Both the position numbers and the translations under genes were made by a program. From the NCBI RefSeq assembly GCF_039523735.1, contig NZ_BAAAFW010000094.1, positions 1-64,000 on the forward strand: a DNA stretch of 64,000 bases, written 5' to 3'. Under the pieces are notes generated by a model, which ran no database searches, had not been told where the DNA came from, and saw nothing but the letters and a program-made list of their open reading frames with translations. Below are positions 34,516 through 44,374 of this stretch, piece by piece. This DNA is from Tatumella punctata (GTDB lineage Bacteria > Pseudomonadota > Gammaproteobacteria > Enterobacterales > Enterobacteriaceae). Numbering within the stretch: position 1 is the stretch's first letter; every line of letters starts with the position of its first letter.

Positions 34516-37500
34516 ATGAGTAAATTACTGGATAAACTCCGCTATTTTAAGCAAAAGGGCAGCACCTTTTCCGACGGCCACGGACAGGAAATGGACAGCA
34601 ACCGTGACTGGGAAGACGGCTATCGCCAGCGCTGGCAGCATGACAAAATTGTCCGTTCCACCCACGGCGTAAACTGTACCGGTTCCTGTAGCTGGAAAAT
34701 TTATGTCAAAAACGGGCTGGTCACCTGGGAAACCCAGCAAACAGACTATCCGCGGACACGCCCTGATTTACCTAACCATGAACCCCGCGGATGTCCGCGG
34801 GGTGCCAGTTACTCATGGTATATCTACAGCGCCAACCGGCTAAAATACCCGCTGGTGCGTAAACAGCTTATCCGGTTATGGCGGGAAGCACTGCAGCAAT
34901 TCAGTGACCCGGTAGAAGCCTGGGACAGTATTGTCCGTGATGAGAAGAAAGCAACCAGCTATAAACAAGCCCGCGGTAAAGGCGGCTTTGTCCGTTCTGA
35001 CTGGAACGAACTGAACCAGTTGATTGCCGCCGCGAATATCTGGACAGTAAAAAACTATGGCCCTGACCGGGTTGCCGGATTTTCGCCTATTCCGGCCATG
35101 TCGATGGTCTCCTATGCGGCGGGTACCCGTTATCTGTCACTGATGGGCGGAACCTGCCTGAGTTTTTATGACTGGTATTGTGATCTGCCTCCGGCATCCC
35201 CGATGACCTGGGGAGAGCAGACAGATGTTCCGGAATCTGCTGACTGGTACAACTCGGCGTATATTATCGCCTGGGGGTCCAACGTGCCTCAGACCAGAAC
35301 CCCGGACGCACACTTTTTTACCGAGGTCCGGTATAAAGGCACTAAAACTGTTGCTATAACCCCTGATTATGCAGAAGTGGCTAAACTCAGTGACCACTGG
35401 CTGGCACCTAAGCAGGGTACTGATGCCGCACTGGCAATGGCTATGGGCCATGTGATCCTTAAAGAATTCCACCTCGATAACCCCAGCGATTACTTTATTA
35501 ATTACTGCCGCCGTTATACAGATATGCCGATGCTGGTGATGCTGGAAGAGACCGATAAAGGTTATTACAGCGCCGGACGCCTGCTGCGTGCAGCCGATCT
35601 GGTGGATAATCTCGGCGAAAGTAATAATCCGGACTGGAAAACCGTGGCTTTTGACAGCGATGGTCAGCTGGTGGTGCCGAACGGCTCTGCCGGTTTCCGC
35701 TGGGGGCAAAAGGGGAAATGGAACCTGGAAGCCCGCGCGGCAGGCCAGCAAACAGAATTACGTCTCAGCCTGGCCGAGGGTTACGATCAACTGGCAGAGG
35801 TGGCCTTCCCCTATTTTGGCGGTCAGCCATCCCCTTATTTCCGCCATGTCGAACAGTCACCGGTACTGGTGCATAAACTGCCGGTCAGAGAGATTAGTCT
35901 GGCGGACGGCCGCCGTGCCAAAGCGGTCAGTGTTTATGACCTGACGCTGGCCAATTACGGTGTCGGCCGGGGGTTCGACGATAGTAATACCGCGGGCAGT
36001 TATGATGAAGTAAAAGCCTACTCACCGGCCTGGGCAGAGCAAATTTGCGGGGTGCCCCGTCAGCAGATTATTCGTATTGCCCGCGAGTTTGCCGATACTG
36101 CTCACAAAACCCATGGGCGTTCGATGATTATCGTCGGCGCAGGAATGAACCACTGGTATCACATGGATATGAATTACCGTGGTTTAATCAATATGCTGAT
36201 TTTCTGCGGCTGTGTCGGACAAACCGGTGGCGGCTGGGCCCATTATGTCGGTCAGGAAAAACTGCGGCCGCAAACCGGCTGGCAGCCGCTGGCATTCGCC
36301 CTGGACTGGGCTCGTCCGCCACGCCATATGAACAGTACTTCATTTTTCTATAATCACTCTTCTCAGTGGCGTTACGAAAAATTATCGGTCAAAGAGTTGC
36401 TGTCTCCGCTGGCAAACCCTCAGGATTTCGCTGGTCAGCTGATCGATTTCAACGTCCGTGCCGAACGTATGGGCTGGCTGCCTTCTTCGCCACAACTTAA
36501 TACTAACCCGCTGACGATTGCCGCTAAGGCAAAAGAGTCCGGACTTTCCCCGGCGGATTACACGGCCAAAGCGTTACAGCAAGGGGAATTACGCTTTGCC
36601 AGCGAACAACCGGATAACGGTAACAACCACCCGCGCAACCTGTTTGTCTGGCGCTCAAATCTGCTGGGTTCTTCGGCGAAAGGCCATGAATATATGCTGC
36701 GCTATCTGCTGGGGATCGAGAGCGGTATTCAGGGAAGTGAAACCGTTGCAGATCCGGAGATGTCCCCGCAAGAAGTCGACTGGCAGACACCGGCACGGGA
36801 AGGGAAACTGGACCTGCTGGTCACTCTCGATTTCAGAATGTCCAGCACCTGTCTGTTCTCAGATATCGTATTACCTACCGCGACCTGGTATGAAAAAGAC
36901 GATATGAATACCTCGGATATGCATCCGTTTATTCATCCGTTATCTGCTGCCATTGACCCCGTCTGGGAGTCACGCAGTGACTGGGAAATTTATAAAGATA
37001 TCGCCAAAACCTTTTCAGCCCTTTGTCCGGGTCACCTCGGCGTGGAAAATGATGTGGTGCTATTGCCTGTTCAGCATGACTCTCCGGCAGAAATTGCTCA
37101 GCCTTATGACGTGAAACAATGGCATAAAGGGGAATGTGAACTGCAACCGGGCAAAACAGCCCCGCATATCATGCTGGTTGAACGTGATTACCCTGCCCTC
37201 AGCGAACGTTTTATGTCAATCGGGCCGTTGATGGAAAAACTGGGCAACGGAGGCAAAGGCATCAGCTGGAACACCGATAAAGAGATCCATCTGCTGCGTC
37301 AGCTTAACCATACTCATACCCGCGGAGCAGGCAAAGGTCAGCCACAGCTGAATTCGGCGATTGATGCTGCCGAAATGATCCTGACTCTGGCCCCGGAAAC
37401 CAATGGGCAGGTGGCAGTAAAAGCATGGCAGGCCCTCGGTGAAATTACCGGCCGGGACCATACCCACCTTGCCCTGCCAAAACAGGAAGAAAAAATCCGC

Positions 37501-38256
37501 TTCCGCGACATTCAGGCACAGCCCCGTAAAATTATTTCCAGCCCGACATGGTCAGGACTGGAAGATGAACATGTTTCCTACAACGCCTGTTATACCAATG
37601 TTCATGAGTTAATTCCGTGGCGGACGCTGACCGGACGTCAGCAGCTTTACCAGGACCATCCGTGGATGCGGGGCTTCGGTGAAAGCCTGGTCAGTTACCG
37701 GCCACCGGTCAATACCCGCAGCGTCGAGCAAATGAGTCATATTCCGTCCAATGGTTACCCGGAGAAAATACTCAATTTCCTGACGCCACACCAGAAATGG
37801 GGCATTCACTCAACTTATAGCGAAAACCTGCTGATGCTGACACTGTCGCGTGGCGGGCCAATTGTCTGGATGAGTGAAGATGATGCCAGAGAAATGGGTA
37901 TCGCTGATAACGACTGGATTGAGGCGTTTAACAGCAACGGTGCACTGACTGCAAGGGCGGTCGTCAGTCAGCGGGTACCTGCGGGTATGACCATGATGTA
38001 TCACGCCCAGGAACGTATCACCAATATTCCCGGCTCTGAAGTCACCGGTATGCGTGGCGGGATCCATAACTCAGTGACCCGTATCAGTCCCAAACCCACC
38101 CATATGATTGGTGGCTATGTGCATCAAAGCTACGGATTCAATTATTACGGTACCGTCGGTTCTAACCGTGATGAATTTATCATTGTCCGCAAAATGAAAA
38201 ATATTCTCTGGCTGGATGACGAAGGCCGGGATCAGGTCCAGGAGGCTCAAAAATGA
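34516..38256 (+). CDS. narG: respiratory nitrate reductase A, alpha subunit
   Basis: 1246 residues (1247 in E. coli). Bis-molybdopterin-guanine-dinucleotide catalytic subunit, on the cytoplasmic side of the inner membrane; reduces nitrate to nitrite with electrons from menaquinol or ubiquinol passed via NarI and NarH. The FS0 cluster ligands are in STHGVNCTGSCSWKIYVKNG near 50 and EPRGCPRGASYSWY near 90; the Mo-ligating aspartate is in SFYDWYCDLPPASP near 220. No N-terminal Tat motif is obvious beyond the usual short leader. ATG behind CGGAG; overlaps narH by 4 bases. Confidence 0.98.
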   Translation: MSKLLDKLRYFKQKGSTFSDGHGQEMDSNRDWEDGYRQRWQHDKIVRSTHGVNCTGSCSWKIYVKNGLVTWETQQTDYPRTRPDLPNHEPRGCPRGASYSWYIYSANRLKYPLVRKQLIRLWREALQQFSDPVEAWDSIVRDEKKATSYKQARGKGGFVRSDWNELNQLIAAANIWTVKNYGPDRVAGFSPIPAMSMVSYAAGTRYLSLMGGTCLSFYDWYCDLPPASPMTWGEQTDVPESADWYNSAYIIAWGSNVPQTRTPDAHFFTEVRYKGTKTVAITPDYAEVAKLSDHWLAPKQGTDAALAMAMGHVILKEFHLDNPSDYFINYCRRYTDMPMLVMLEETDKGYYSAGRLLRAADLVDNLGESNNPDWKTVAFDSDGQLVVPNGSAGFRWGQKGKWNLEARAAGQQTELRLSLAEGYDQLAEVAFPYFGGQPSPYFRHVEQSPVLVHKLPVREISLADGRRAKAVSVYDLTLANYGVGRGFDDSNTAGSYDEVKAYSPAWAEQICGVPRQQIIRIAREFADTAHKTHGRSMIIVGAGMNHWYHMDMNYRGLINMLIFCGCVGQTGGGWAHYVGQEKLRPQTGWQPLAFALDWARPPRHMNSTSFFYNHSSQWRYEKLSVKELLSPLANPQDFAGQLIDFNVRAERMGWLPSSPQLNTNPLTIAAKAKESGLSPADYTAKALQQGELRFASEQPDNGNNHPRNLFVWRSNLLGSSAKGHEYMLRYLLGIESGIQGSETVADPEMSPQEVDWQTPAREGKLDLLVTLDFRMSSTCLFSDIVLPTATWYEKDDMNTSDMHPFIHPLSAAIDPVWESRSDWEIYKDIAKTFSALCPGHLGVENDVVLLPVQHDSPAEIAQPYDVKQWHKGECELQPGKTAPHIMLVERDYPALSERFMSIGPLMEKLGNGGKGISWNTDKEIHLLRQLNHTHTRGAGKGQPQLNSAIDAAEMILTLAPETNGQVAVKAWQALGEITGRDHTHLALPKQEEKIRFRDIQAQPRKIISSPTWSGLEDEHVSYNACYTNVHELIPWRTLTGRQQLYQDHPWMRGFGESLVSYRPPVNTRSVEQMSHIPSNGYPEKILNFLTPHQKWGIHSTYSENLLMLTLSRGGPIVWMSEDDAREMGIADNDWIEAFNSNGALTARAVVSQRVPAGMTMMYHAQERITNIPGSEVTGMRGGIHNSVTRISPKPTHMIGGYVHQSYGFNYYGTVGSNRDEFIIVRKMKNILWLDDEGRDQVQEAQK

Positions 38257-39785
38257 AAATACGTTCCCAGGTAGGCATGGTGCTTAACCTCGATAAATGT
38301 ATTGGCTGTCATACCTGTTCTGTGACCTGTAAAAATGTCTGGACCAGCCGTGAAGGCATGGAATATGCCTGGTTTAATAATGTCGAAAGTAAACCGGGGA
38401 TCGGTTACCCCGCGGCCTGGGAAGACCAGGAAAAGTGGCAGGGCGGCTGGATACGTAAAATCAGCGGACGACTGGTGCCGCGGCTGGGTAATAAAGCCGG
38501 GGTTCTGAGCAAGATTTTTGCTAACCCGGTGGTGCCGGGTATTGATGATTACTACGAACCTTTTACCTTTGATTATCAGCACCTGCACAACGCGCCTTCC
38601 GGCAAACATCAGCCGACCGCCCGTCCCCGCTCGCTGATCAGCGGAGAGCGTATGGATAAGATCACTTCCGGGCCTAACTGGGAAGAGATCCTTGGCGGGG
38701 AATTTGAAAAACGTTCAGCGGATCAGAACTTCGCGCGGATGGAAAAACAGATTTACGGCCAGTTTGAACATACCTTTATGATGTATATGCCCCGGCTGTG
38801 CGAGCACTGTCTGAACCCTGCCTGTGTGGCGACCTGTCCGAGCGGTGCAATTTATAAACGTGAAGAAGACGGCATTGTTCTTATCGATCAGGACCGCTGT
38901 CGTGGCTGGCGTTTATGTATCAGTGGCTGCCCGTATAAAAAAATCTACTTTAACTGGAAAAGTGGTAAGTCTGAAAAATGTATTTTCTGCTATCCGCGTA
39001 TCGAAGCCGGTATGCCAACCGTATGCTCGGAAACCTGTGTCGGACGGATCCGTTATCTGGGTGTATTACTCTATGATGCCGACAAGATCCTCGACGCCGC
39101 CAGCACAGAGAGCGATCAGGATCTTTATCAGCGACAAACAGAGGTTTTCCTCGACCCCAATGATCCACAGGTGATCCGCGAAGCCCTGCAACAGGGGATC
39201 CCGCAGAATGTACTGGATGCTGCCCGCCACTCACCGGTCTGGAAACTGGCAATGGACTGGAAGCTGGCGTTACCTCTGCATCCTGAATATCGCACCCTGC
39301 CAATGGTCTGGTATGTGCCGCCATTATCCCCGATTCAGTCCGCTGTCGAGGCCGGTGCTCTCAGTTCAGAAGCAGTCTTACCTGCTGTTGAAGAGCTGCG
39401 TATCCCGCTGCAGTATCTCGCTAATATGCTGACCGCAGGCGATACCGGGCCGGTACTGTCGGCACTGAAACGGATGATGGCAATGCGTCATTTCAAACGC
39501 GCACAAACCGTAGAAGGTAAAACAGATACCAGCGCACTGGATGCCGTGGGGCTGACCGCTGAACAGGCCGAAGATATGTACCGTTATTTGGCAATTGCCA
39601 ACTACGAAGACCGGTTTGTGGTGCCTTCCGGACACCGTGAGCTGGCCGGTGATGCTTTCCCTGAACGTAACGGCTGTGGTTTCAGCTTTGGTGATGGCTG
39701 TCATGGCAGCGACAGCCGTTTTAATTTGTTTAATAGCCGCCGGATTGATGCCATCAATGTGTCGGGTAAAACAGGAGATCAGTAA
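38253..39785 (+). CDS. narH: respiratory nitrate reductase, beta (iron-sulfur) subunit
   Basis: 510 residues (512 in E. coli). Four cluster-binding cysteine groups are visible: CIGCHTCSVTCKNVW at 16, CEHCLNPACVATCPSGA near 184, CRGWRLCISGCPYKKIYF near 217 with Trp in place of one Cys (the [3Fe-4S] site), and CIFCYPRIEAGMPTVCSETC near 244. Carries electrons from NarI to NarG. ATGA overlap with narG and a TAATG junction with narJ. Confidence 0.98.
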   Translation: MKIRSQVGMVLNLDKCIGCHTCSVTCKNVWTSREGMEYAWFNNVESKPGIGYPAAWEDQEKWQGGWIRKISGRLVPRLGNKAGVLSKIFANPVVPGIDDYYEPFTFDYQHLHNAPSGKHQPTARPRSLISGERMDKITSGPNWEEILGGEFEKRSADQNFARMEKQIYGQFEHTFMMYMPRLCEHCLNPACVATCPSGAIYKREEDGIVLIDQDRCRGWRLCISGCPYKKIYFNWKSGKSEKCIFCYPRIEAGMPTVCSETCVGRIRYLGVLLYDADKILDAASTESDQDLYQRQTEVFLDPNDPQVIREALQQGIPQNVLDAARHSPVWKLAMDWKLALPLHPEYRTLPMVWYVPPLSPIQSAVEAGALSSEAVLPAVEELRIPLQYLANMLTAGDTGPVLSALKRMMAMRHFKRAQTVEGKTDTSALDAVGLTAEQAEDMYRYLAIANYEDRFVVPSGHRELAGDAFPERNGCGFSFGDGCHGSDSRFNLFNSRRIDAINVSGKTGDQ

Positions 39786-40474
39786 TGTCACCTCTGAAAC
39801 TGATCGCAGTCATGCTCGAGTATCCTTCTCAGGAATTATGGGATGCTGCAGACGAAATTTTGCCGCTGATCGAAGCTGAATGTCCGCAGTTACTGGCCTT
39901 CGCCGCTTGTTACCTGCAGGCCCCCCTGTTGGACCGGCAGCAGGAATGGTGCGAAACCTTTGATCGCGGTCGTGCCACCTCAATGCTGATGTTTGAACAT
40001 GTGCATGCCGAATCCCGCGATCGTGGCCAGGCAATGGTCGATTTGCTGGCACAGTATCAGGCAGCCGGGCTGGAAGCCGGTTGCCGTGAGCTGCCCGACT
40101 ATCTGCCGGTGTATCTGGAATATCTGTCACTCTGTTCCGCAGAAGACAGCCGTCAGGGATTACTGGATGTCGCCGAAATTCTGGCATTACTCGGCGGCCG
40201 TCTGGCACAACGTGGCAGTGACTACCGGTTGTTGTTTGACCAGCTGTTAATGCTGGCAGACAGCCCGTTACGCAGCCACAGCGTGCTGGACAAAATCGCC
40301 GGAGAGTCACGCGATGATACGCCACAGGCAATGGATGCAATCTGGGAGGAAGAACAGGTGAAATTTATAGCAGATCCGGCATGTAAAAATGCAGCGGAAC
40401 AACAATACCGGCAACGCTTTCGCCAGCAGGTCACACCACAATATCTGGATCTCTCTGCAGGAGGTGGCAAATGA
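39785..40474 (+). CDS. narJ: nitrate reductase assembly chaperone (delta)
   Basis: 229 residues, TorD/NarJ family. LIAVMLEYPSQELWDAADEI at the start, LPDYLPVYLEYLSL near 105 and WEEEQVKFIADPAC near 183 match NarJ. It holds NarGH until the molybdenum cofactor and FS0 are inserted and NarI is available; it is not part of the final enzyme. Translation is coupled on both sides (TAATG with narH, ATGA with narI). Confidence 0.93.
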   Translation: MSPLKLIAVMLEYPSQELWDAADEILPLIEAECPQLLAFAACYLQAPLLDRQQEWCETFDRGRATSMLMFEHVHAESRDRGQAMVDLLAQYQAAGLEAGCRELPDYLPVYLEYLSLCSAEDSRQGLLDVAEILALLGGRLAQRGSDYRLLFDQLLMLADSPLRSHSVLDKIAGESRDDTPQAMDAIWEEEQVKFIADPACKNAAEQQYRQRFRQQVTPQYLDLSAGGGK

Positions 40475-41151
40475 TCAGCTGGCTGAATACTTTTTTATTT
40501 GATCTCTATCCGTACCTGTGTGGTGCCGTTTTCTTAGCCGGTAGCTGGTTACGCTACGACTACGGCCAATATAGCTGGCGGGCGTCTTCCAGCCAGATGC
40601 TGGATAAAAAAGGCATGACGCTGGCATCAAACTTGTTTCATATCGGCATCCTCGGCATTTTCTTCGGTCACCTGTTTGGTTTACTGACCCCGCACTGGGT
40701 ATATGAACCATTTTTATCCATTGCCGCTAAACAAAAAATAGCCATGATGGCCGGGGGCATTTTCGGTATTATGACCGTTGCCGGGGGGGCATTACTGCTG
40801 AAACGACGGTTGTATAATCCGCGGATCCGCGCCACTTCTACACGGGCCGATATTCTGATCCTCAGTTTACTGCTGATTCAGGCCTGCCTCGGTCTGATTA
40901 CCATCCTGTTTTCTGCCCGTCACCCCGATGGTTCAGAGATGATGAAACTGGTTGGCTGGGCCCAGTCTGTTGTGACTTTCAGGGGCAATTCAGCCGCCTT
41001 ACTGGAAGGTGTGGATATGATTTACCGGGTACACCTGGTACTGGGGATGACACTGTTTTTACTGTTCCCCTTTACCCGGTTGGTACATATCTGGAGTGCG
41101 CCGGTCGAATATATTACCCGCCGCTATCAGCTGGTTCGTTCACGCCGCTGA
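40471..41151 (+). CDS. narI: respiratory nitrate reductase, gamma (cytochrome b) subunit
   Basis: 226 residues with five membrane segments. Heme b ligands are in NLFHIGILGIFFGHLFGLLTP (two histidines near 56 and 66) and in the late segments YRVHLVLGMTLFLLFPFTRLVH (near 187 and 205). Oxidises quinol and anchors NarGH to the inner membrane. Ends the nar operon; a hairpin follows. Confidence 0.96.
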   Translation: MISWLNTFLFDLYPYLCGAVFLAGSWLRYDYGQYSWRASSSQMLDKKGMTLASNLFHIGILGIFFGHLFGLLTPHWVYEPFLSIAAKQKIAMMAGGIFGIMTVAGGALLLKRRLYNPRIRATSTRADILILSLLLIQACLGLITILFSARHPDGSEMMKLVGWAQSVVTFRGNSAALLEGVDMIYRVHLVLGMTLFLLFPFTRLVHIWSAPVEYITRRYQLVRSRR

Positions 41152-41158
41152 AAATGAT

Positions 41159-41183
41159 GGCAGCGGCATCTTCTGCCGCTGCC
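41159..41183. terminator. hairpin between convergent narI and idnR
   Basis: GGCAGCGGCA and TGCCGCTGCC form a 10-base-pair stem with a 5-base loop, 7 bases after narI and 12 bases after the idnR stop on the other strand. T-runs are poor; shared terminator by position. Confidence 0.6.
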
Positions 41184-41195
41184 CTTGCAGATAAT

Positions 41196-42203
41196 TTATA
41201 CTGTATCACCAAAAAATAACTGGTATCCCAGGTCAATGCCGCTTGTCTGTTCCGCTAAACGGCCCTGCTTACCCGCCAGTCTGTCCATCAGTAATTCCGT
41301 CGCCAGCTGGCCCATCCGGAAACGTGGTGTAATAACACTGGCCAGTTTTTGCTGGTTAGCCTGTCCGATATCCAGCCCGTGAAACCCGGCCACCGCCATC
41401 TGTCGGGGAACCGCTATCTGACGGGCCTGACATTCCAGTAATACCCCCATAGCCAGATCATCATTGGTACAGAAAATGGTGTCTGTCTGCGGATACTGCT
41501 GCATAATTTTGCGGAACATTCGCTGGCCGAGAGCCATCGACGATATTTCTTTCGGCACAATATGCCTGCCGGTCAGCCCGGCCCCCGTTAACTCCATCTC
41601 TACTCCCCGGTAGCGGCAAATATCGCGGGGATCATCCATCGCGCCGAGAAAAACAATCTGTCGCCGGCCTCGGGCAATCAGGTGACGGGTCATTTCTCTG
41701 GCAGCCTGAAGGTTATCAAACCCCACCTGTATATCCAGAGCGTCATGACTGATTTCCATTAACTCAGCCACAGGGACTCCCGATGTCCTGATACTGTTTA
41801 TCGCCGACTGAGTATGCTGCCTGCCGGTCAGGATGAGGGCATCAATATGGTATGACAGCAGTGTAATGATTTTTTGCTGGCCGATCAGCGGATCATAATT
41901 ATCACTGGCAATGATGGTCTGATAGTTATACTGCGCGGCAACCTGCTGAATACCATCCAGCACATCGGAAAAGAGTTGATTACGGAATGAGGGAATAATA
42001 ACCCCGAGTGTCCGGCTGCGGGCCCCGGATAAAATATCAGGTAAGCGGTTAGGGATATAGTCATGCCGGCGCATCACAGCATCAATGGCCTGCCTGCTGC
42101 GTTCTGAGACCACTTCCGGGTCACGCATATAACGACTGACAGTCATTTTCGTCAGCCCTGCAAGGCTGGCGATATCCTGTAACGACATCCTGCTTTTCTT
42201 CAT
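41196..42203 (-). CDS. idnR: LacI-family regulator, IdnR/GntR branch
   Basis: 335 residues. Helix-turn-helix SLQDIASLAGLTKMTVSRYM (7-26), hinge YIPNRLPDILSGARSRTLGV near 50, sugar-binding periplasmic-protein-like core with IIPSFRNQLFSDVLDGI and FCTNDDLAMGVLLE, and AGFHGLDIGQ near 278. These match E. coli IdnR, which responds to 5-ketogluconate/idonate. It is the last gene of idnO-MFS-idnR (12 bases after the MFS stop). The GTTACGCGTAAC site before idnO is a likely target. A second paralogue lies at 45737-46729. Confidence 0.8.
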   Translation of the reverse strand: MKKSRMSLQDIASLAGLTKMTVSRYMRDPEVVSERSRQAIDAVMRRHDYIPNRLPDILSGARSRTLGVIIPSFRNQLFSDVLDGIQQVAAQYNYQTIIASDNYDPLIGQQKIITLLSYHIDALILTGRQHTQSAINSIRTSGVPVAELMEISHDALDIQVGFDNLQAAREMTRHLIARGRRQIVFLGAMDDPRDICRYRGVEMELTGAGLTGRHIVPKEISSMALGQRMFRKIMQQYPQTDTIFCTNDDLAMGVLLECQARQIAVPRQMAVAGFHGLDIGQANQQKLASVITPRFRMGQLATELLMDRLAGKQGRLAEQTSGIDLGYQLFFGDTV

Positions 42204-42215
42204 TCCTGTTCCTGT

Positions 42216-43493
42216 TTAGTCCGAATTATCAGCCAGTATCAGTGTGCCTGATGGTATCCGCAGTAAAAAAACCAGTCCGACGGCCACCAGCAAAGTGATT
42301 GCCATAAAAGTATATGATGCTCCCGGCCCGCCGCTGATACCGTTCAGATATCCCACCAGCCATGCGCCAAGAAAAGCCCCTGCCGCCCCGCAGCCGTTGA
42401 TCAGACCGATGGATATTCCGGCAACATTTTTCGGCAATAACTCGGGGATCAAGGCAAAAAAGGGACCGTAAGGGGCATACATGCAGGCCGCTGCCAGCAC
42501 CAGCAGACTATAAGATAGCCGGAAAGAATAACTGCCCAGCCACCAGGAACCAAAAAACGTTACAGAGGCAATCAGTAATAATGGCCAGATAAATCGCCGG
42601 CGTAATCCTGACTTATCCGATAACCAGGAAACCACCAGCATAGTAATAATCACCGCCAGATAAGGGGCTGCTGACAGCCAGCCGGTCTGTACAATATCAA
42701 TAACCGCGACCATCCGCAGAATGGAAGGCATCCACATCATAAAACCATAGACACCGATACTCCAGAAAGCATGCAACAGACAAAGTATCACTACATTACG
42801 CGATCTCAGTGCCCGCGAGAGATTGCGCATCGGCTGGATCTGTTGCTGCTCTTCGGCCAGTGCCCGGTTCAATGCCTGTTTTTCATCGTCATTCAGCCAG
42901 CAGACCTGTTCAGGTTTGTCGCGAACTATCTGCCACCAGACGACGGCCCAGACCAGTGCCGGAACTCCCTCCAGAATAAACATCTGTCGCCAGCCAAAAG
43001 CATTGATCAGATATCCGGAAACTATCGACATCCATAACACCGTCACCGGGTTACCCAGTACCAGCAGCGTATTCGCCCGTGAACGCTCTCTGCGGGTAAA
43101 CCAGTTGCTGATATAAATCAGCATTGCAGGCATAACTGCTGCCTCTGCCCCTCCCAGAATAAACCGGATAATCATCAGCGCCGGTATATCACTCACCAGC
43201 CCGGAGGCTGTCGCACACAGCCCCCACAGCAACAGACTGGCAAATACCAGTTTTCGGGCACTGCGCCTGACAGCGTAAATCGTCCCCGGCACCTGAAAAA
43301 AAAGATACCCGAGGAAAAACAATGCGCCAATCAGAGAAGATGTACCGGGGCTGATACCTAAGTCCCTTTCGATCCCGGAGGCTGCCGCGAATCCGTAATT
43401 TGCCCGATCAAGACAGGCCAGACTGTAGGTTATAAAAATAACCGGCATTAAATACCACCACCGTTTTACCGGCAATTGGCGGGGTGTATTCAT
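42216..43493 (-). CDS. MFS transporter, anion:cation symporter family (sugar acid uptake)
   Basis: 425 residues from the ATG at MNTPRQLPVKRWWYLMPVI; a more upstream in-frame ATG has no ribosome site. ACS-family MFS pattern: ITYSLACLDRANYGFAAASG in helix 1, GYLFFQVPGTIYAVR, ILGGAEAAVMPAMLIYISNWFTRRERSRAN, and RPYGPFFALIPE-type late helices. Twelve membrane segments expected. Family members import glucarate, galactonate, phthalate or similar acids with protons. With idnO upstream and idnR downstream, gluconate, idonate or 5-ketogluconate is the likely substrate. In E. coli the idn operon uses the unrelated permease IdnT. Confidence 0.8.
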   Translation of the reverse strand: MNTPRQLPVKRWWYLMPVIFITYSLACLDRANYGFAAASGIERDLGISPGTSSLIGALFFLGYLFFQVPGTIYAVRRSARKLVFASLLLWGLCATASGLVSDIPALMIIRFILGGAEAAVMPAMLIYISNWFTRRERSRANTLLVLGNPVTVLWMSIVSGYLINAFGWRQMFILEGVPALVWAVVWWQIVRDKPEQVCWLNDDEKQALNRALAEEQQQIQPMRNLSRALRSRNVVILCLLHAFWSIGVYGFMMWMPSILRMVAVIDIVQTGWLSAAPYLAVIITMLVVSWLSDKSGLRRRFIWPLLLIASVTFFGSWWLGSYSFRLSYSLLVLAAACMYAPYGPFFALIPELLPKNVAGISIGLINGCGAAGAFLGAWLVGYLNGISGGPGASYTFMAITLLVAVGLVFLLRIPSGTLILADNSD

Positions 43494-43574
43494 CGGAGAG
43501 GATCCTGTGTACTGGCGGGGGCAGGGCAAATAACATGCCGGGCAGGCCAAATAATTATCTGCCCGGTCAGTACG

Positions 43575-44339
43575 CTATACGGAAGCGAGCATTCCGCCAT
43601 CCACAAATAAAATATGACCGTTAACAAAATCAGAAGCAGGTGCTGACAGGAATACCACCGCCCCTTTCAGCTCTTCCGGTTTACCCCAGCGCGCTGCGGG
43701 TGTACGGTGACACAACCAGTCAGAGAACTGCTTATCATTGACCAGCGCTGCCGTCATCTCCGAATCAAAATAGCCGGGGGCAATCCCATTGACCTGAATA
43801 TTATGCCGGGCGAGTTCAACACACATTCCTTTAGTCAGCATTTTCACCGCCCCTTTAGAGGCCGCATAAGGCGTAATATTATCACGGCCTAATTCACTCT
43901 GCATCGAACAGATATTAATAATTTTACCGCGTTTCCGTTCGTTCATTTTCCTTGCAACTTGCTGAGAAACAATGAAAACAGACTTCTGATTAACTTCAAT
44001 AATCCGATCCCATTCTTCAACCGGAAATTCAGTAAAAGGTGCCCGATGCTGGATTCCGGCATTATTTACCAGGATATCCAGCGGCCCGGTTTCTGTTTCA
44101 ATAGTGGCAATAGCTTGCGCCACAGCAGCAGGATCAGTCACATCAAAAGCACAGGCACTGGCCCGGATCCCGTCAGCCCGTAAATCTGCTACCGCCTTTT
44201 CACAGCGCTGCGGGTCGCGGCCGTTAATAATAACCGAGGCACCGTGTTCACCCAGTCCGCGGGCCATCAGCAGCCCCAGCCCCTGAGTTGAGCCGGTGAT
44301 CAGAGCACGCTTACCGGTTAAATCGAATAAATTATTCAT
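43575..44339 (-). CDS. idnO: gluconate 5-dehydrogenase (5-ketogluconate reductase)
   Basis: 254 residues, same as E. coli IdnO. Short-chain dehydrogenase: cofactor loop LITGSTQGLGLLMA at 13-26, NNAGIQHRAPFTEFPVEEW near 92, ICSMQSELGRDNITPYAASK near 142 with catalytic Ser, Tyr and Lys, and GYFDSEMTAALV near 190. Interconverts 5-ketogluconate and gluconate with NAD(P)H. First gene of the minus-strand unit; a 12-base palindrome of GntR/IdnR type lies 24 bases upstream. Confidence 0.9.
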   Translation of the reverse strand: MNNLFDLTGKRALITGSTQGLGLLMARGLGEHGASVIINGRDPQRCEKAVADLRADGIRASACAFDVTDPAAVAQAIATIETETGPLDILVNNAGIQHRAPFTEFPVEEWDRIIEVNQKSVFIVSQQVARKMNERKRGKIINICSMQSELGRDNITPYAASKGAVKMLTKGMCVELARHNIQVNGIAPGYFDSEMTAALVNDKQFSDWLCHRTPAARWGKPEELKGAVVFLSAPASDFVNGHILFVDGGMLASV

Positions 44340-44362
44340 CAGATGACCTCATTTTATGAACT

Positions 44363-44374
44363 GTTACGCGTAAC
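44363..44374. promoter_or_regulatory. GntR/IdnR-type operator before idnO
   Basis: GTTACGCGTAAC, a perfect 12-base palindrome within TGTTACGCGTAACT, close to the TGTTACC-GGTAACA pattern of gluconate regulators. Located 24 bases upstream of idnO. Confidence 0.6.

Noticed and set aside
35137..35751. Minus-strand frame of 204 codons within narG
   Set aside because: Antisense to an intact, well-conserved narG; no ribosome site or family resemblance.
39810..40340. Minus-strand frame of 176 codons within narJ
   Set aside because: Opposite strand of narJ; Arg/Pro/His-rich composition of a shadow frame.
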